A stretch of DNA of 7,313 nucleotides from Candidatus Bipolaricaulota bacterium (GTDB lineage Bacteria; Bipolaricaulota; Bipolaricaulia; UBA7950; UBA9294), in the NCBI GenBank assembly GCA_021159105.1, contig JAGGSM010000071.1, positions 1-7,313 on the forward strand, read 5' to 3'. The notes under the pieces are model-generated. The model searched no databases. It saw only the letters and a program-made list of their open reading frames with translations, and had not been told where the DNA came from. Positions 5,401 through 7,313 of the stretch are shown piece by piece. A program made the translations under genes and the position numbers. Position 1 is the first letter of the stretch; every line of letters starts with the position of its first letter.

Positions 5401-7313
5401 AATCACGTTCAACGGCTCCGGTTCGAGCGGCCCTATCAGCGACTACTTCTGGAACTTCGGCGATGGAGGAAGCACGCACGGTGTCAATCCGACACACGCC
5501 TACGCGAGCGCGGGAACGTACACTGTTACGCTTACTGTCTTCGGAACAGGTGGCACGCACGACAGCGACACTGCTGTGGTGACCGTGAGCGCGCCGAGCG
5601 CCAGCGGATGGGTGACTGCCACCGGCGATACGGGAAGCGGCTGGGACGACCCAGAGCGTGCCCACGACGGGAACACGTCGAGCTATGCGTCGAACGGCAG
5701 GTACTCGACGAGCGATATCGGCAAATGGACTCCGTATCTGATCGTAACGCACGATCCGATCTACGTTGACCAGGTGCGGGTGATGGTGCAGAGTCGCTAC
5801 TTCACCCACCTCTCCATCGATGTCTACAACATGGACAGCAGAACGTGGCACACCGTTTATGATGGCGAGAGGAACGGCTCTAAGGAATGGGTGACAAGTA
5901 ACAAATTCCCAACTGTGCGCACCGATAAGATGCGCGTGAGGCTGGAGCTAGTGGATCATCGAGGATTTGGTTACCTTACTGTGCCGATCTACGAGATGCA
6001 GTTCCACAAGGTCGGCAGCGCTCCCGGGCCTTCGAACCAGGCTCCGAACGCCGCTTTCTCGTACTCGCCAGCTAGCGCGAGCCCTGGGCAGCAGGTGACG
6101 TTCGACGGATCTGGGTCAATGGATGCGGATGGCTCGATCGTCTCCTACCAATGGAACTTCGGGGATGGGACAGGTGGGAGCGGCGCGGTCGTGCAGCACG
6201 CCTACGCCAGCAGCGGGACGTACCAGGTCCGCCTGAGCGTCATCGATGACGGCGGAGCGAGCGACACAGCCGTGCGCAACATCACAATCGCATATGCAGC
6301 TCCCGGCCTTTCGATCCAGCTGTCGCTGCCCAAGTCGTCCTACCAGGTGGGCGAGGCGATCGTGATCGGCTACACGCTGAACCGCGAGGCCTACGTCTAC
6401 ATCTGCGAGGCGGACGCCACAGGGAAGCTCAGCCTCCTCTATCCGAACTACATCGAACGGAACAACCGGGTCTCCGCGGGAACGCACAGCTTGCCAAGCG
6501 GCGGGTACACACTGCGCGTGAGCGAGCCGGCCGGAAGTGAAACCCTGTACGCGTTCGCCGCGACGAGTCCGCTACCAAATTTTCCGAGTAGCTTCTCAAG
6601 CTCGTTCCCTGTTCTCAGCTACAATCCATCCAGCTTCCGCAACAGCGTGTTGCAGACGATGCAATCGCAGTTACCACCTGGTGAATACGCCGAGGACTCG
6701 ATCGGCCTGAGCGTGGTCGCGCAGGCGCCGAGCACGGGAAGCCTGTGGCTCAGCTCTTCGCCGCAGGGGGCGCAGGTGACGGTCGACGGTGCACCGATTG
6801 GCGCAACGCCGACACAGGTGCAGGCGACGGTCGGAGTGCACACAGTATCCTTCAGCCTCTCCGGCTACCAACCGCAGACTCAGCAAGCCAGGGTCTATGC
6901 TGGACAAACGACACCGGTGCAGGTTACGCTGCAGCCGCAGAGCATGGGTCCGAGTGCATCCTTCACCGTCAATCCGACCCAGGCCACGGTCGGGCAGGGG
7001 ATCCTGTTCGACGCCAGTGGGTCTATCGCCCCGAGTGGATGGATCGTCTCCTACAGTTGGGACTTCGGGGACGGAAGCGGCGCCTCAGGCGTGCAGGCAG
7101 TGCATTCCTACGCAGCCCCCGGTACGTACACTGTCCGCCTCCTTGTAAGCGACAACCAGGGGAGGACGGCGATGGCGCAGCAGAGCGTGCCGGTGAGCGG
7201 CGGTTGGACACCTCCACAACCAGTGGGTGGGCCTCCAGCGATGGGGAACACCCCAGGGATCTTCGTGTGGGGAACGGACACGTGGCACATCACGGTTAAC
7301 GCTGGTGCTGGCT
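2423..7313 (+). CDS. Giant secreted subtilisin-like serine protease with PKD, CARDB, DUF4384 and PEGA modules (3' end outside window)
   Basis: The frame is open without a stop for 1630 codons to the window edge. The signal peptide is residues 1-20 (cleavage after A-L-A). Residues 24-149 resemble a short ABC solute-binding protein lobe. The propeptide end is about 238-302 (R-P-P-Y at 299-302). The catalytic domain is about 309-685: Asp338 (I-I-D-L-G-F), His373 (T-H-G-T-A-V), oxyanion Asn454 (A-A-G-N-E) and Ser636 (G-T-S-G-A-T-P-H). The set is intact, so activity is expected. A beta-sandwich insert resembling a PPC domain sits at about 474-562 between Asn and Ser. The catalytic style recalls the subtilase group called S53-like in CDD (from memory). 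Then come PKD 692-778, PKD 781-866, CARDB 871-971, PKD 976-1056, a discoidin-like module 1057-1197, PKD 1205-1290, DUF4384-like 1294-1432, PEGA 1439-1506 and PKD 1509-1592. Each PKD has W-x-F-G-D-G. A proline/glycine linker leads into an incomplete module. The array suggests surface or matrix binding. Substrate is unknown. Confidence 0.93.
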   Translation, partial: MKKILISLLILAALAVPALAGPQLSVGIEQSTRDEWNGVVSSFEQNTGIKVNVHPYPENSLAQQAVIEKTTRAGKINLVMLRNEWGRSLQRYVIDLSNYEQQIAEAGAKLMYVGREPIGVSIPFAPDWFLALIAWPDDEEDAISFLSSLTAKAGFATQTPLPSKVSPEAMIKSFGTTKIDIKEHNPKLDGSLETLMEAVQSTVGTMAANFMSKLPAQAQTALSGLAKMYGVPFSTTTSTVTVVLEPQGGRTSSASVAALSALGVSKASIQASASLIKVSVPLSQLSTIANQIGGISFIRPPYTPYALSITGQGIHAINADALHSSGVTGSGVKVAIIDLGFAGLSQAQARGDIPASVQQYDVTGTGISSGITHGTAVTEIVHEIAPDAQLYLIKIADEVDLDQAVTYCLNNGIKIINHSLGWYNTNFYDGTGTIADIAKRAIQGGILWVNAAGNEAQSHWEGTFSDGNSDGWNDQSVSFSISAGSQIILYMTWNDWPQASSDYDLYLLDPSSNVVASSTKHQTGTEEPTESIITTASSSGTYTIKIKGSGSKKVEVYSLYQNLSPAIPSSSILAPGNVAEVVTVGAIDYAHYTAAGTIEPYSSQGPTNDGRAKPDLCAPDNVTTGTSPYTTFAGTSGATPHVSGAAALLLSENPSMSESALRSELISETVSMGSQYVYGHGRLYLTPVTVPNQPPHAAFSMSTSSTTAGSPVSFNGSDSYDADGNIVNYTWQFGDGASASGATTQHVYSTTGTFNVTLTVTDDDGATDTATQQVVVTSQPNQPPHAAFSMNTASTTVGSPVSFNGSASSDADGHIVSYSWQFGDGASASGVTTQHAYATTGTFSVTLTVRDDDGATDTETKQVNISAAAKADLTVAGITHSPAQPTIGANVTFVINIANQGAANAPQFRVRLSGNGSAVNKYVTSLAAGGSTTLSLVLPLTQSPETFTVTVDDMNQVSESNEANNQGQETVQQGVQPVVADAGGPYSGTPGQAITFNGSGSSGPISDYFWNFGDGGSTHGVNPTHAYASAGTYTVTLTVFGTGGTHDSDTAVVTVSAPSASGWVTATGDTGSGWDDPERAHDGNTSSYASNGRYSTSDIGKWTPYLIVTHDPIYVDQVRVMVQSRYFTHLSIDVYNMDSRTWHTVYDGERNGSKEWVTSNKFPTVRTDKMRVRLELVDHRGFGYLTVPIYEMQFHKVGSAPGPSNQAPNAAFSYSPASASPGQQVTFDGSGSMDADGSIVSYQWNFGDGTGGSGAVVQHAYASSGTYQVRLSVIDDGGASDTAVRNITIAYAAPGLSIQLSLPKSSYQVGEAIVIGYTLNREAYVYICEADATGKLSLLYPNYIERNNRVSAGTHSLPSGGYTLRVSEPAGSETLYAFAATSPLPNFPSSFSSSFPVLSYNPSSFRNSVLQTMQSQLPPGEYAEDSIGLSVVAQAPSTGSLWLSSSPQGAQVTVDGAPIGATPTQVQATVGVHTVSFSLSGYQPQTQQARVYAGQTTPVQVTLQPQSMGPSASFTVNPTQATVGQGILFDASGSIAPSGWIVSYSWDFGDGSGASGVQAVHSYAAPGTYTVRLLVSDNQGRTAMAQQSVPVSGGWTPPQPVGGPPAMGNTPGIFVWGTDTWHITVNAGAG
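4496..5011 (+). repeat. Tandem duplicated PKD-domain coding units
   Basis: Two units of 249 bases, 4496-4744 and 4763-5011, lie in the same frame with a 267-base period. Their translations match at about 68 of 83 positions by eye, beginning N-Q-P-P-H-A-A-F-S-M and sharing W-Q-F-G-D-G-A-S-A-S-G. Many DNA differences are at third codon positions. They are far closer to each other than to the three other PKD modules of the protein, so this looks like a more recent internal duplication that has been kept under protein-level selection. Confidence 0.85.

Noticed and set aside
5156..5851. 231-codon minus strand open frame
   Set aside because: It is antisense to the CARDB-PKD-discoidin part of the protease, rich in Arg, Val and Ala, with no recognisable family. 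It is a shadow of the GC-rich coding frame.
4496..7198. A CRISPR array or non-coding tandem repeats, suggested by recurring similar segments
   Set aside because: The similar segments are PKD domains in one continuous reading frame, with long imperfect units and no regular short repeat-spacer pattern.

Overview
The window reads as bacterial chromosome of moderately high GC, with every supported gene on the + strand. It holds the end of a membrane-protease regulator operon (hflK-hflC), a 233-base spacer, and a two-gene secreted-protease unit whose second gene runs off the right edge. No ribosomal or phylogenetic marker is present. The style of the very long secreted subtilase (PKD repeats, CARDB, DUF4384 and PEGA modules) recalls Candidatus Bipolaricaulota and other deep-branching anaerobic or thermophilic bacteria, but this is a guess from memory and not a demonstrated placement.

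Layout: (1) 1-519, C-terminal part of HflK, cut by the left edge. (2) 516-1385, complete HflC, overlapping hflK by ATGA. (3) 1386-1618, non-coding spacer with an 11-bp perfect inverted repeat (1393-1403 / 1496-1506) enclosing smaller hairpins and GC-rich repeats; this may be a small repeat element or the remnant of one. (4) 1619-2413, a secreted 264-residue protein of unrecognised overall family. Its last ~60 residues match the end of the propeptide of the downstream protease, including a shared R-P-P-Y motif. (5) 2423-7313, a subtilisin-like (S8-type) serine protease open to the end of the window (1630 codons seen). Its order is signal peptide, a short region resembling an ABC solute-binding protein, propeptide, catalytic domain with a beta-sandwich insert, PKD, PKD, CARDB, PKD, a discoidin-like beta-sandwich, PKD, DUF4384-like, PEGA, PKD, and the start of one more module.

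How the genes work together: HflK and HflC form the SPFH-family membrane complex that in E. coli surrounds and modulates the FtsH protease. The second unit looks like an export-dependent proteolytic system. The small protein and the large protease are separated by 9 bases, both have signal peptides, and both carry the same propeptide-like ending. The most interesting hypothesis is that the small protein is a stand-alone, trans-acting propeptide (inhibitor or folding chaperone) for the large surface or extracellular protease, or a leftover of an ancestral protease duplication. The link between hflKC and the protease unit may be only positional.
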